Shown one piece after another: positions 12,895 to 26,800 of a stretch of 64,000 nt of DNA (positions are counted from its first letter, which is position 1; each line of letters starts with the position of its first letter). A program made the translations under genes and the position numbers. The stretch comes from Viscum album (lineage: Eukaryota; Streptophyta; Magnoliopsida; Santalales; Viscaceae), in contig OY728133.1 of assembly GCA_963277665.1 (NCBI GenBank), forward strand, positions 385,901,962 to 385,965,961, written 5' to 3'. A model generated the notes under the pieces. The model was not told where the DNA came from. It did no database searches and saw only the letters and a program-made list of their open reading frames with translations.

Positions 12895-15800
12895 GTCACA
12901 CCAAAATAAGATTTGGGTAGTTCTTCATTATACTTTCCTATGTCCCACAGACTGCCTCTTCAATTTCATGATTCTTTTAATGTGCCTTTTCTATAAAATT
13001 TGTTTGATTCTTCATAACCAGTACTTTAGTATCCAGAATCCAGATAGGCTCTTCACTATATGGTAAGTCATCTTCCAAATCTATCCCTTCAAAAAATGAG
13101 GACATGTGTTGGGTCCATTTTCTAATTCCTTAGTAATGATATGTGGAAGACATTGTGTACCTTAGAAAGTTTATGAGGAATTTCTAGATGATAATCCATA
13201 GCTCCAAATCTCTATAGAATTTTGAAAGATCCAATGTACCTGGGGATTCGTTCCCCTTTATTTCTAAATCATATAACACCCTTCCATATAGATACTTTCA
13301 TGATAACATGATCTCTCACTTGAAATTTCAAATACTTCATTCGATTAACAAAAAAAAATATTTTTCCAACTTTTATTTTCTTTGACATGGGTTTGAATAG
13401 CCTTTACCCATTCCATTTTTTCCTCTACAAACTCTTTCCCCACAATCTTCCTTTCACCAAATTCAACCCAACAAGCTGGTGTATGAAATCTCTTTCCACA
13501 AAATGCTTTATATGGTTCCATTTGAATACAATAATGGAAACTATTATTATAGTAAAACTCTTCCAAAGGAAAATTTTGATCCCACATACCTTTAAAGTCA
13601 ACTGATCATGATCTTATCATGTTATTTAAATTTGGGATCATCCTTTCTGACTACAAATCAGTCTGAGGGTGATGAGAAGTACTCAAATGAAGCTCAATAT
13701 CCCACGATTTCTGAAGACTTTTCAAAAATATATATGTATATCATAAATCCAGATCAGACACAATTGAAATAGGTGCTCCGTGATGTCTTAAAAAATCATT
13801 AATATATAGTCGTGCAAGGATTTTTGGGGGAAAAGTTTCTTTTATTGTGAGTAAATGTGTAGATTTGGTATGTCAATCAACAATTACCCATATTAAATCA
13901 ATATTTCTTGGAGTATTTGGAAATCTAGTGAGAAAATACATAATAATTTTATCCCATTTCCATGTAGGAATAGGCCGAGTTTTCATGACTCCCCTAGGAT
14001 TTGGTCTTTCAGCCTTCACCTATTGATATACTAATCATATTGAAACAAAATCGACTATTGTTAACTTCAAAGTATCCCACTAGAAATTTTCATTCAAATA
14101 TCTATACATCTTAGTGCTACCGTGGTGTATATAAAAATTTTATCTATGAGCATCATCTAATAACACCTTTTTTAGCTCAGGTATATACGAAACAGATAGC
14201 CTCCCCCCAAATTTCATAATTCCATCATCATACACAAAGTTTAATAAACTCCCATAATTTACAAATTTAATTTTCTTTTGAATATTCTCATCATCAGGCT
14301 AAGAAATTTTAACCCTTTATAATAAATATGGTTGGGGAACAAATTGAAAAATTAATGATGTTTCACCTTCCTTGATATTTTCCATATCCATATTTTCTAG
14401 ATCCATGTATACAAGATCCTTTTGAATCGTTATTTTTTTCAAAACTATATTATAATTCCTGGTCAAAATTTTTTTCACCTTATTCACCTTCCATGGGTGG
14501 TTGTTGAATGAAAAATTGTAGTCCTCTTATACCTCTAGAAATTTTCATTACCTCATGTTGAGTTATTTCCATGACTATATATATTTCAAGATTATGTGAT
14601 TTTTATATATCTCACATCTTTTTGTATAGAGACAGTGTCTCCATATTTTTAGATCAAGGATTACAGCTGCTAACTCATGATCATGAGTTGGATAGTTATG
14701 TTCATGAGTTTCTAACTAACTTGATGCATATTAAATAACTCAATAATTCTTCATAACAAAAAATCAATGTCCATTATTTGGTGCATCTCTATAAATCACA
14801 ACCCCACCAATTCTGGATGATAGAGTAAAGATCATAGCATTTACTAATCACTTATTTAATTATTCATTTAATTCTTGAAATTATATTATCTAAATAAACA
14901 TAACCCCTTTGTGAGTAATTTTTTCTAATAGGTTAGCTAATATAGAAAAGTTCTAAATGAAATGCCTATAAAAACCTACTAAAACAACAAAACTAGGAAC
15001 CTCAGTTATGTTCATTGGAATAGGATATTCATGAATAACCTTATTCGTTGTAGGATCAACTGATATTCCATCCTTAGAGAAAATACGACTAAGAAAATAA
15101 CTATTTGAATACATACCTCACACTTTCTAAACGTCCCATATAACTCTATTCCTATATTAATCTCAAGAACAACATGAAAGTATTTCTCAAGTTACACATA
15201 GATTTTTTAAAATATCACGATATCATCAATAAAATCCATAAAAAGAATAAATATATTCCTTGAAAACTCTTTTAATTAGATTCATAAAAACAGAGGGTGC
15301 ATTAGTCAAATCAAATGGAATTACTATAAAATCGTAATGTCCATAACTGGTTCAAAATAGTGTATTTAAAATATATTTCTTCTTCATATAAAACTGATGA
15401 TATCAAGATCGATTGTCAATTTTCAAAATATAATAAGCACCCTGAAGATGATAAAATAAACCATCAATGAGAGGAAGGGGTTAATTTTTCTTTATTTTAA
15501 TTTTTTTATTTCTTTAAAATCAATGCACATCCCCATGGATCCATCTTTGTTCATTACAAAAAGAAAAAGGGCTACCCATGGAGAAACACAAGGGTGAATA
15601 AATCCTTTACCACCCAAATCCTATTGTTTTTTCTTCAATTATACGAATTCCATAGTTTTAATTCTATAAAGAGTCATTGATATAGGTTTGGCACTAAGAA
15701 TTAAATCAGTAGAGAAGTTAATATCCCACTCTGGATGTTATCTAGTTGATTCCTCTCTAAATACATCAATATATTCGTTCATAATGGTTACATATTTAAT

Positions 15801-17337
15801 TTGAAGTTTTCTTTCGTCATTCATCGATGATGTTTTATTTTCCTCGACAAGAATTTAATTTAGACTAGATAATGGAGGTGGATCTAGATTTGACTTATAT
15901 TATGAGGTTTCTACTCTAATGATAAGTAATTAGGATACTCCTCACCAATCGTAGTTTCCCTCTTTTCTCAATACATTTTTGCATCATATTTTTAAATTCC
16001 ATACATAATAAAGATTATATAAAAGTTAGTCACATGTAAGATGACATGGTTAACAACTAAACTGTGTTTATGTGTCATAATGGGGACTTACTCCCACATA
16101 TTTGTTGAAATGAAACATCCCTTATGAAATTATATTGATAACTCCTTTATTAAATAAAATGGAAAATATCTAATTTTCATGGATAATTGGAAAGATATAA
16201 TATAATGTGATGATCCAAAATAAAAAAAATATTGGCTAAGTTTTAGGAAATGAATAATTTTATTTCCATCACTTCATTTGAAATATCAACCTTAGCAGTT
16301 GTGATTGTATATGATTTCTCCTACTCCGGTGTTCTCTTTTGAGGCATGTTTCTTTGAATCTTTGGAAAAACATTATCATAGTGTACCAAATCCCAAAAAA
16401 AGAAAAACTGAACATTGACAAATTCTTTCTATCCCTTGTAATCATTAGCAAGATGGCCTTTCTCTATACACTTATATCAAACACTTTTCCCTTTTAAGAA
16501 GGAACCATGATGTTTCCTTCTATAAGTATAAAATTTTAGAAAATTACTTTTTTTTATTCCACCCTTTATCCATTCTTTAATCTGCAACCCTCTTCCTCTC
16601 TTTTTTCCCTTAATGTCATAGGACTAAGAGAATTATTTCTCTATATTGATAACATGTGATACTATATCTTTATATGATGATAAATTTTGGGTGACCAATT
16701 CCCATAAGAGGAATGGTTTTAAACCATCAAATAATTGATCAATATTTCTCCATGGATTACATATGTAGTTTGCATAATTCCTTAATAATGATGTAAAGTT
16801 GTATTCATACTTTGCAACATTTTTATCCTCTTTTTTTCAAAAATAACGAATTGCCTATCTATATCTACTCACTGCTCGTGAGGAAAATACTTATGAAGGA
16901 AAATTTATTTAATATATTCCAATTCGATATTTTCAGTATATTCCTCCTCCTTTGTGTTTTGAATTAATGAACCCCATTAATCAAAATATCCATATAAATG
17001 ATAAAATATCATGGAAACCATATCCCTTTAGTTTCTTCCCAAAGAGAGAAATATCTTCTCTAAGGTTCTTATACACTTCTCAGCTAAAAATGGGTTTGTA
17101 GTCCCATTCAATAATAGAGGATGTTGTCGCATAAACTTGTCTAACATTACTCTTCCATATTATGGATCTAGATGTTAAATATGGTTTCATGACTTGATCC
17201 ATCTGTCCTAATATAATTATATGTCTCTCATTTCAAGTTAAATCTCTAGTATTAACATCATTATCATTTGTAGGAGTGAAATACCTATATGCGATATGTG
17301 TATTGACATGGTTTTCGTTCCTTCCACTAGGCACCAT
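12895..17337 (-). pseudogene. Element A: gag-pol relic
   Basis: Collinear with the gag-pol frame of E from the likely gag start at 17337-17335 to the chromodomain end near 12895. The best preserved part is 13587-13345, 80 codons of integrase C-terminal sequence with WDQ..PLEEFYYNNSFHYCIQM and YKAFCGKR motifs. Around 15200-15230 is the FIDD active-site region, near 15310 the FGLTN region, and 16269-16500 covers the zinc knuckles in a shifted frame. Many stops and frameshifts; it encodes nothing functional. Confidence 0.8.
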
Positions 17338-18480
17338 TTATATATAATGGTAAACACTAAATTAGACTAGGAATCATAATGTTTAATCTTGGACTATAAA
17401 AACACATTACATAAACTAAAACATAATCCATAATTAATCTTATAATTGTAAAGAAGGTTTCTTTGGGGATGTTTTGACATTTAAATCCTTTATAACGGTT
17501 TTCAAAAAAAAATTGAACTATCCAAAGAAAATCATCCACGAGTGTCAAAGCAGGTTACTAGTAAGGCTCATTTTCATGTACCAGGTTACCCCAAGTTTGG
17601 ATCAGGACACCATACAAGAGTTGTCACCCCTAGTTACATATATTCTATAATCACATCTACTATTAGTGTCTAGAAAGGGATGTAATTCTAGGAAGACCCA
17701 CATAATCTATACCATACCAAAATTATAGGATTTAATTTTAGGATTAACTTCAAAGTATTTCTTAGGGATATATTATCTGATCTTTATTTTTCAAATCCAG
17801 TTTCTATGGTTTGTACTAAACATTATATTATACCAACTATAAAGACTCCAACACCAGTTACCCCGAGTTGGTGCCTTACTTTATTACATTGTCATAATAA
17901 GAAAGGAATTCACATACTGAATGACATAATACTTTAATAGATTTGTAAATAAAGATATAAAAATAATTTTTACATTACAAAATTAAGGAATTAAAATGTA
18001 TAAAACCACATGGAAACATCCATAAATTCTAATATTATACATGAAATTCATTTATAATATTCATCATTTAGTCCTAGAGAAAAATAAAACATAAGAAAGA
18101 TGTCTAATATAAAGCTCAGTAAGGATAAGTATTACTGTAGAAGCTAATATATTCAATATTTCATGGTTAATGACTAAAATCATATCCATGTAGAACATAA
18201 ACTTGAGCATAATATGGAAAGAATAAAATTTGAATAAATAATTCCACAAAAATAATCACATGAGAACAATGCTTAACCATGGATATTATATTATTCAAAT
18301 ATTCACATTGATTATCAATTTACAATATCATAATGATGGAATTTATAATTTTGGATATCTTAAAAACACCTTTGAGGATTTTCCCAAGACTTCTAGAAAT
18401 AAATTGTTAAGGCCTTTTCTAAAACCACAAATGGAAATAGGCAAGGCCTCATCCAAGTATATATTTTTATTGTCTCATGA

Positions 18481-18528
18481 GACCTACCGAGGCATCGAGG
18501 AGCTATAGAAGGCCCCACCTATCACTTA
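18481..18528 (-). other. Conserved LTR block, right LTR of A
   Basis: Second A copy of the conserved block at 10283-10330, with GACCTACCGAGGCATCGAGG followed by AGCTATAG. It is closer to the E version than to its partner LTR in the first half. Confidence 0.6.
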
Positions 18529-20158
18529 ATAAGTGCAATTCAATCCTTTTATGAATGGGTTTATATAAAAAAACATATACATATAAAATCTAAATTACTT
18601 TCCCCATTCTATAAACATAATCACAAACCATTCTATATTGTATGGTGAATGGTATCAAGATAGAACATCCGTACTCAAATTAATCATAAACCATTTAATA
18701 AAATATGAAAGATGATAATAATATCATATAAATAAAAATAAAACATAAAATTAAACATAGGTGTTTAAATATATGGAAATACTCAAATAATATCATCAAG
18801 GAATTCATGAGAGAAATACCCATTTTACTTTTCTAAGAAGTGTTATTTTGGAAAATTAAATTTTACTTGTCAAAATTCATTTCATAAAACTAGAAGTGAA
18901 TAATTAGAGTTTATAATTAAAAAATTAGTGATTTTATGAAAATAATGGTGTCTTAAAACATATTATGGATACTACTAGAAAATGGGTAGGAAATTGAGAC
19001 ATTTCCATTAATGGGGAATGTGTATCAGAAATAATTGAGAAGGGAACCTTGTGAAACATGTAATACCACAAAAGAAAAATTTAATAATATGGATACATAG
19101 GTATGGACTTTATACACCGAATTATAATAAGTATATAAAAATAATGAATATTTAAATTGGAACATATATGGAGAAAGCATAACCCAGAAGAAAATGGAGG
19201 TTCGAGAACAAATGACTTAACTTATGTCTGAATGTGTTCTTCACTTGACCTTAATGTCATGGATTATCAAATTAGATCCATTAATTAATTAATTAATAAC
19301 CCCATATACATTTTTTTATTGTATAAAATTTTATTCAGTTCATTTATGTCCTTATTTATGAGTTATAGAGTTTAATTTCATCATTCAGAAGGATGTATTT
19401 TTATAGTTTCCATGATCAGTTCTCTTGTTTATTAGTAATGATGTTGATGTAAAATGGGTATAATTCTCTAAAATTATAATTATATGTTATTTATGAACAT
19501 AAATATGTGTAATTTAATTTATATATTATTATTTTGTCAGATGTGATGATGAATCATTAGATAACATGATAAGGATAATTTTTTTGATTAATTTTGTCGA
19601 TTTCAGATAAAAACGAACTCGTTTTGTTTTACGATTTAGTATTATGTAAATATGATACAAGTAGAAAATAAAAAAGGGTTTTAATATAAATTTCACAATA
19701 TATTTCAACAATTAAAATTATTTTATGAAAATCATTGAAGATGGTGGAGGAAAATTAAAACATATCATCCTTGAAGGCTATGAAACAACACCTCACGAAT
19801 GACGTTTCCATTTTTAGAATAAAAGGAATAGGAGAATGGGATTGATGATTTTTTATTCCATTAGAATAATAATATTAAATTATATGTGAGAACTGTATTT
19901 ATCATCATATTTGTATGATGGGATGTGAGGAGAGAAAATGAAAATAAATGAACATAAAAAAGAAAAGAAAAGAAAAATAAAGAGGTTTTACCTCTTGATT
20001 TTCTCCTCCTTGAGGACCTCCATAGGGAAAGGGATTTGGAATTTTGATGATTCCAAGTGCTCATGGACGTGGGGGAGGGTCTTGGGAATAATATTGGGTA
20101 TAAATTTTGCAATTCTCGATTTTTGGAACGTGTAAGGATAAGAAGTGGTGAGGGGTAG

Positions 20159-20166
20159 TATTTATA
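20159..20166 (-). promoter_or_regulatory. Element A right LTR: TATA box
   Basis: TATAAATA on the minus strand in CCACTATAAATACTACCCC. This is the promoter-proximal LTR for the A transcript. The box is intact although most of the LTR is eroded. Confidence 0.6.
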
Positions 20167-21058
20167 GTGGATGTGAGGGGCATTTTTTTGACTATTTTAT
20201 TCATTTGTTTATTATTTTGGTGCAAGAATATGATTATATTCTCAAATATCATCAAATATATTAAAATAATTAAGTATATTTCTATATTATGGTCTTACAT
20301 AATCCATACATCACCTATGACTAAATAATTCATGTATTGAATATTTATCATAAATTATCATATTTTAATATTGGCTAAATATTGAAGTATTTTAGAGAGA
20401 TAAAAAAAATCACCCTAACCCTTACCTATGATTAGAACTATTAAATGAACTCCATTTTAAAAAAATAATTTTATAAATATGAGAAATTAAATTTTTAATT
20501 AAAATAATCATTTTCCAAAAAAATAATACATATTTTAAAATTATAACTGGTTTTATAACACTTTTAAAAATTAACTAAAGTATCATAAAATTATATTAAA
20601 ATTAAAATAAAAAAATATATTTATATATGAATATATTTAATGAATATAAATTTTATTTTAAAACATTATGTTAATTATAAAATTTTAATTAAATATTTAT
20701 GACTTACAAAAATACCAACTCTTAATTAATAATTTTTAAAATATTTATTTACTTATACTATGATATAATTATATCATAATTTTATTTATAAGATAACTCA
20801 ATTAATATTTTAACATTAATTGGTATGGATACTATTCATATGTTTGATTTACTACTCATAAGGTTCATATTACTATTTCTCATGTAAAGTTATTATTTCA
20901 TTGTTTTAAGTTCCTGAACATCTAGAAATACCACTTATTTCATTAATTATTATTTTATAATTTTTATATTGTGTTATCTAAGTTATTTTATATCATTTAT
21001 ACTATATTAAATAATAATAAGAATATAAATTTGATTAATATAATTTTGGTACATTACA

Positions 21059-23830
21059 TCATGTTTTTTAGATTGGGTTATAAATTCAATGTGTTTTTAA
21101 ACTTTTCATTTGGTTGATGGTCCAGATCTTATACTAAACTGTAGAAAGTATTCTTTTGTATTATAATACTTTAATGTGTTGTTTTTGGATGTGTTTTATT
21201 TATCTAAATCTGTCTTTATAATTTTAATGAATTTTAGTAGAGTTGGAACCCTGAGAACTATGGTTTTAGAAAGGCCAATAAGGGAAGCTGGTTTATCTGA
21301 AACCATGCAGTCCTCTATGAGTAATTGTGTGTCCTATTTCAGTTGGGAGGCAGTGAAATACATGGGCCACACACATTATTACCAAACTTAGAACCTATCA
21401 TGAACTCTTATTACCACATAACCAGTATCTATGCATGTTTTAGGCTCATGGTTACCCAAAATATGTTATCCTACCATATAGGTTGCGGCTTTTAGAAATT
21501 GAAGATTATATGGTGGGTGCATAATTTTCCCAATCATGTGAGCTTGATATACAGGGTGTATCTTTTAGAAAGATAAGGTAACATGATTGGTGAAATATTT
21601 TCTAAACCATGTAGCCAATCCATGTGAATAAATAATGTGATGGAAAAGATTATTTTTTCATGTCCATATTTTTTTATTCTTCCTCCTTTATTCCTCATTT
21701 GTGCAAATAAGGAAGCCGCATGAGAGCTTCATCCTTATCCTCACAAAGGCATTGAATCCTTTTACTCCTCCAAAATATGTTTTGATCACCATTGGTCTCA
21801 TTGAATGTTCCTTGATAATATATTGGATTCTTTATCCCCTTTTTTATTTATCTCACCACTAATTACTCTATTCTTAGGCAGGCTCCATTGTCCTATTTTA
21901 GGGTGTTTTTATGATATTCTAATTTCTCTTATTTTGGTTCTAATAAAAGGATGATAATGGATGAGTAGACCATCCAATGAATGATTTTGGTCTTCTAAAT
22001 TATATTCCCTTAAATTCTGATCGTTTATAAAATAAATCCGTTGTGTTTTTCGTTGGACCTTACGGGTTTCACTTATAATTTATGAAATGTTTCAAATTAA
22101 ATACTTAGGCCCCATTTTTTTGTTTAAGACACCATTCGATATGTTTGGAGTTTATAAAATCGACCCGAACCACCCATATGGTGTTTTTTTATTAAAAATA
22201 CCTAATAAATATGGTTTCCTTGTGACTATACCAATATTGGGTATTGTTAATTAAAATGTCTATTTTTATATTCAGTTTTTCATGTCTAGTTTGTGTTCTA
22301 GGTCACTTCGTGTTTGTTTATTAAATTCTTCCACTAGAGAAAGATTCCTAGTTTTAAATGGGGGAATTCTTTCATGAAAATATAACATTTTTTAATAAAA
22401 CCTTTTTTTGTGTCTGTTTCCTCTTACAATAAATACTTTTGAAATGTTAATGATCTAAAGAAAATGGTAGGCCATGTGTTTTAGAATATATTCTATTATC
22501 CATAGTTTTTATTAAATTTAATAAATGAATTGGAAACATGATGAAACAATTATGAATTTAATGAATTTTTGAATTGTATGAGTTCTTTAAATCCAAACCA
22601 TACCTTTTTTCCAATAAAAGGGTAATACGATGGTCCCTGTTTATGTGCACCTTGGATGGGTTCACCATGATATATAATTAGAACATAATACAATTATATA
22701 TACATCAAGAGATAAACTCGGATCCTGATATGATTCCATGGAAGGGATCACTGGGAGGATTAGATACCTACCCATGAGTGATATCAGTTCTATAGGGAAA
22801 AAAACTTTGATGGGATCAATGGAAAGATGGTTATACCTTGCCATAAGTGATACTCAGCCACCTATGTGAGCTACCTAGGATAGGATCAATGTGTCATGCT
22901 TACACCATGCTGAGACTGATATTTTGGATTCCATTTATGGATTTCATTATATGAACTCTAATGGTGTAGGGTATTTATAGTTCCCATTCCTTATATTGGA
23001 TTCTATGTATTTTTTTTATTAAAAAGAATGAATGAAAATTTGTAATCCAATGGATGTGTCCTTGATGAAATATAATAGGATTGGGTTAATTTAATTCCTG
23101 ATTATTGTTTTATGAAGAACATTGTTACATTCATATCATATATTTCTAGGTTGAACTTGGTTCATAGATATTCATGTCAGGCTGAAGTAGGTAGTGTCAA
23201 TCGGGTATCCCAAGAGGAACTCAGACTAATGTATTTTTTTATTAACTATAATTTATTATGTACATTTACACTACTTATTTTATAATCACAGGTTGTATTA
23301 TTCTTTAGAATCCATTGGTAGTGGCCTACTGGTTATATCTCACAACCTGTTTGGGACTCCATTACACTGGGGTACCCGAATAAATAACACGTTTACGGGA
23401 TTAGGTTCTTGGATCGTACTTGCTTACTATTATCCGTTTTGGTCAAGGCTAGAGTACATGAGTAGGGGACAGAGTAACATCTCCTGATGATATTGGATAT
23501 AGTTTCTAATTCTATTATTTATTTACTTCATTTTTATACTTCTTAGGAATTGTATATACCTATACATATTATCATTTTAGAATGCTCACGTATTGATAAT
23601 ATTTTTTTCATTATTATTGATGATCAAATATTATTCATATTCCAATACCTTTATATTTAATGATTTTTCTGTATTTTTATCCTATTTAGTGTGTATAGTC
23701 TCCCCACAACTCAACCTTTTAGATGCTCACTACTAATTGAAATCCTCTAGAGTATGGGGAGGTTTTCATGAGGCCTAGGTTCCACCATCTTGGGGAACTA
23801 TGTTAGTGGATCTTGGTTTTTGATGATACA
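21059..23830 (+). repeat. Element B: left LTR (5' LTR), remainder
   Basis: Collinear with 28379-31084. Shared blocks include TTTAATGTGTTGTTTTTGG (near 21170; partner near 28488), the GAGTAGAC(C/T)(A/G)TCCAA block (21964; partner 29190), GTAGTGTCAATCGGGTATCCC (23192; partner near 30440) and CTCTAGAGT near 23740. It ends GATACA directly before a methionine-type primer site. Its first bases are separated by element A. No coding signal is seen in it. Confidence 0.7.
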
Positions 23831-23832
23831 AA

Positions 23833-23844
23833 TGGTATCATAGG
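23833..23844 (+). other. Element B: primer-binding site
   Basis: TGGTATCATAGG lies two bases after the left LTR. It matches the initiator methionine tRNA complement TGGTATCAGAGC at 9 of 12 positions, the usual primer for plant gypsy elements. Confidence 0.7.
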
Positions 23845-26800
23845 TTATTTTCCTCTTCAGTTTTACTATTTTGGGATTGTAGAAAATAAATTATGATTTT
23901 TTCATTAAATATTAAATAGATTTTTTTTGGGTCTATCCATCCCACTCATGATGGGAAGATCAACTTTCCTTAGAATAGGACTGATGTTCTGGACGATGTT
24001 ATTATTGTTGATTTTTATTTCACCCTGTGTGATTGTCAAACATTCACTAATTTTTTATTTATGGATTATGAGTTCACTTATTGGCCTAGTGTGGATAGAT
24101 AAGTGAGGTATTTCTACTTGTATAATTCTATTCACATCGAAATTTTCATGCCATTAATATTCCAAGACATGTAAACTGCATTATATATTTCCTAGCGCAG
24201 GTTAAAGTCTATACCCTGGTTGATGATAATTAACCATGTTTTTTTATAAAATGTTAGGTACCTTATTAGCATACCTAGAGTTATATGATATGATTTAGTG
24301 TTCCCTTATTATGAACTAAATTTACATATTTTCATGCAAGACTTCCAATATTTAATACCTCATGGTTTCATACATAATGATAATTATGATATATTGTTGA
24401 TTAAATAAAATTTCTGAATCAACAAAAATGTTGTTTTTACACATGTATTAATGGTGGAATTATATTTAACCAACCATTTTTTTATATTTGAGGAAGGAAC
24501 CATTGGTTTCATGGGATGAAAAATAATGGTTTCAACCAAATTGGTGTTGTATTTCATATTATAAAGTGTATTGGTTCTTTATAAATTGGGAATTTGTGAC
24601 CCATATAATTTAACCACCTCATAAAAACATAAAATAGTTTGTAATTAGCTGAGTTATCTAGTTGAAAAAAATGGAAACAAATTGTTTATTTTATAGTGTA
24701 TGGGAATTTATAAATTGGATAATTATTTCCCATAAAATTAAACTACATTATGAATACATTTTTATTATGAAAACAATGGGAAATCCTAGATGTTGTTACA
24801 TGAATGTCATTTGTGACTTATAAAAAAAGTACCTGTATAATTTTGGAATTATAGATCAACTAACAGAACCATTATTATTATATATATATATATATATATT
24901 AATTTACAATTATTATCGAAAAAATTACCTAGTATAGGATTTTACATTGATATTTTTTGTCTGATGACCCATTTGACTAAATCCAAATGCAAAAAATGGA
25001 CCCAAGTGGGTCATTTGGGGAATGATTCTTATGAGTTAAATTGGAATTGACCTAGGTTGGTTGGTCATAGAATATTGATTATGAAATAACCCCATTAAGG
25101 GTGTTTTGAAATTTGAATAATATAAATAGTGATGGGATACATTTTATTAAACCTCGATTGACATAATGGAACCATCATAGATCACCTTAATCTTTATATT
25201 ATTTAATACTCAAACCAACTGTGTATTATTTTGTCAATTGTGTAGTTATTTAATGTGCTTGAAGCAGCTTATATGGTGAAATATATTAATATATGGTGGC
25301 ATCTTACATGACTTTTTCCATAAATTTTTAAATAATCTATTATCTTCTTTTAACTTTACATTAATTATGTGTCAATTAATTAAAGTTCCAATTACAAACT
25401 AAATCATGTTTTTCCTATTAAATGGGAAATTGAAATTTTCATTAACAGATCTAGTTATATGAACTCTTGAATCAAATAAGTTTTCAAAAAGGAAATTACA
25501 AGATAATTTTCATAACATTTTGTAAGTTATAAACTAAATAAATTGATTAGTACATATGTTTTTAAAATTATAACATCACATCCCTTATGTGCAAGTTGTT
25601 TAAATGATTAATAAACGAGAATCATTTAAATTCCTTAAATATTGAACTAGATATATGTGATTATAGTTGGAACCCCCATGTGATTTTTAGTTTTTGATGT
25701 TTACTTTGAGTGAGAATATAGATGTTTTTATAGACCCTATTTGACTTATTTCTAAGCTTTATTGGAATTACAGACTAGTAATTAAGGCCTAATGATATTT
25801 TTTGGAATGAAATTATTTTAGTACTGATGAATTATTCTTTAAAAAGTGGTTATCCCCATGGAGGTATCTCCACTACAACTTTTAAAAATTTCTAAATTCT
25901 TTTTATAAGTCTTCCATCGAGTGGTGTTGTTTGGGCGACTTTTGTCCCATGTAGGACCCCAAATGATAAAATAAAAAACCCTCAGGTAAGTGGGTGATTA
26001 ATTGATAGTATAAGCCTTGTTAAAGGAATAATCATCGTGTAATAGAATATTATAACTAGTTAGAAATGCCTCAGGCATGGTTAGGCGCTTCATAAGTTGC
26101 GTGACATATATTCTTATTTATGGGCTATCTCATGATAGGGGTACATATCACCAGATACACTATCATAAAATCTCTACGGTTTACATTGTTACGTGAATTT
26201 TTCATAGAGTTAAAGTGATACAATTAATAGTATGTTTTTAGTGACTAGGTCACATAATTCCTTAAACTGTGTGGTTACCCAACCTCTTGGATGAAGGGTT
26301 ATGTGTTCTTGAAAGGTAAATTTATGGATAATATCCAAGGAAGTCTGACTTGAGAATTATGATCTCACAAATAATGTTGTATATTTGAGCAAAACAATCA
26401 ATGGTTGAGTTATCCTAGTTATTTAGGAGGGTGTTTTAGAAAATGATTAGTTTCTATGTCCTGGACAATCAAATTTAGTTTTGGTTTCTTTATCACATAC
26501 TCTTGACGCATGTGGACATGACTTAGTGGGAGCATCATGTGTGTGTCTATTGTTGAACTGAATCTAGTGTGATTATGATTGGATGATTTTCCTCTCTAAT
26601 TATTATACAATTTCTAAATGTTATTTTTCCTTGTTTAGGAACCAGGTTTGGTGGTGGTGGAATGTTTTTCATAATATGTTTTCCATTCTCAATAACTCGA
26701 CGAATTTGAAACTCCCAGGTAGGGAATTATCATATTGGTCATAAAAAGAATGTACATCCATGTAGAAGTAACATGTTCATAAGGTAACATTAAAAATTTT

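Larger units (their letters stand above)
9634..21058 (-). mobile_element. Element A: complete but decayed Ty3/gypsy retrotransposon
   Basis: A full-length old relative of element E in the same orientation: LTR 9634-12851, internal region 12852-17837, LTR 17838-21058. The internal length (4986 bp) is close to that of E (5013 bp) and the gene order is the same. The LTRs are about 3.2 kb against 3.77 kb in E and lack the 189-bp palindromic units. The flanking five bases (TAGAT left, TCATG right) no longer match, as expected for an old insertion. It sits near the beginning of the left LTR of B. Confidence 0.8.
17838..21058 (-). repeat. Element A: right LTR (5' LTR)
   Basis: Begins directly after the decayed primer site (ATTATACCAAC, E has CTGATACCAAC) and keeps the CACCAGTTACCCCGAGTTGG block that matches the E LTR start. 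It ends ACATTACA before element B sequence. It carries the conserved block at 18481-18528 and a TATA box at 20159-20166. Confidence 0.75.
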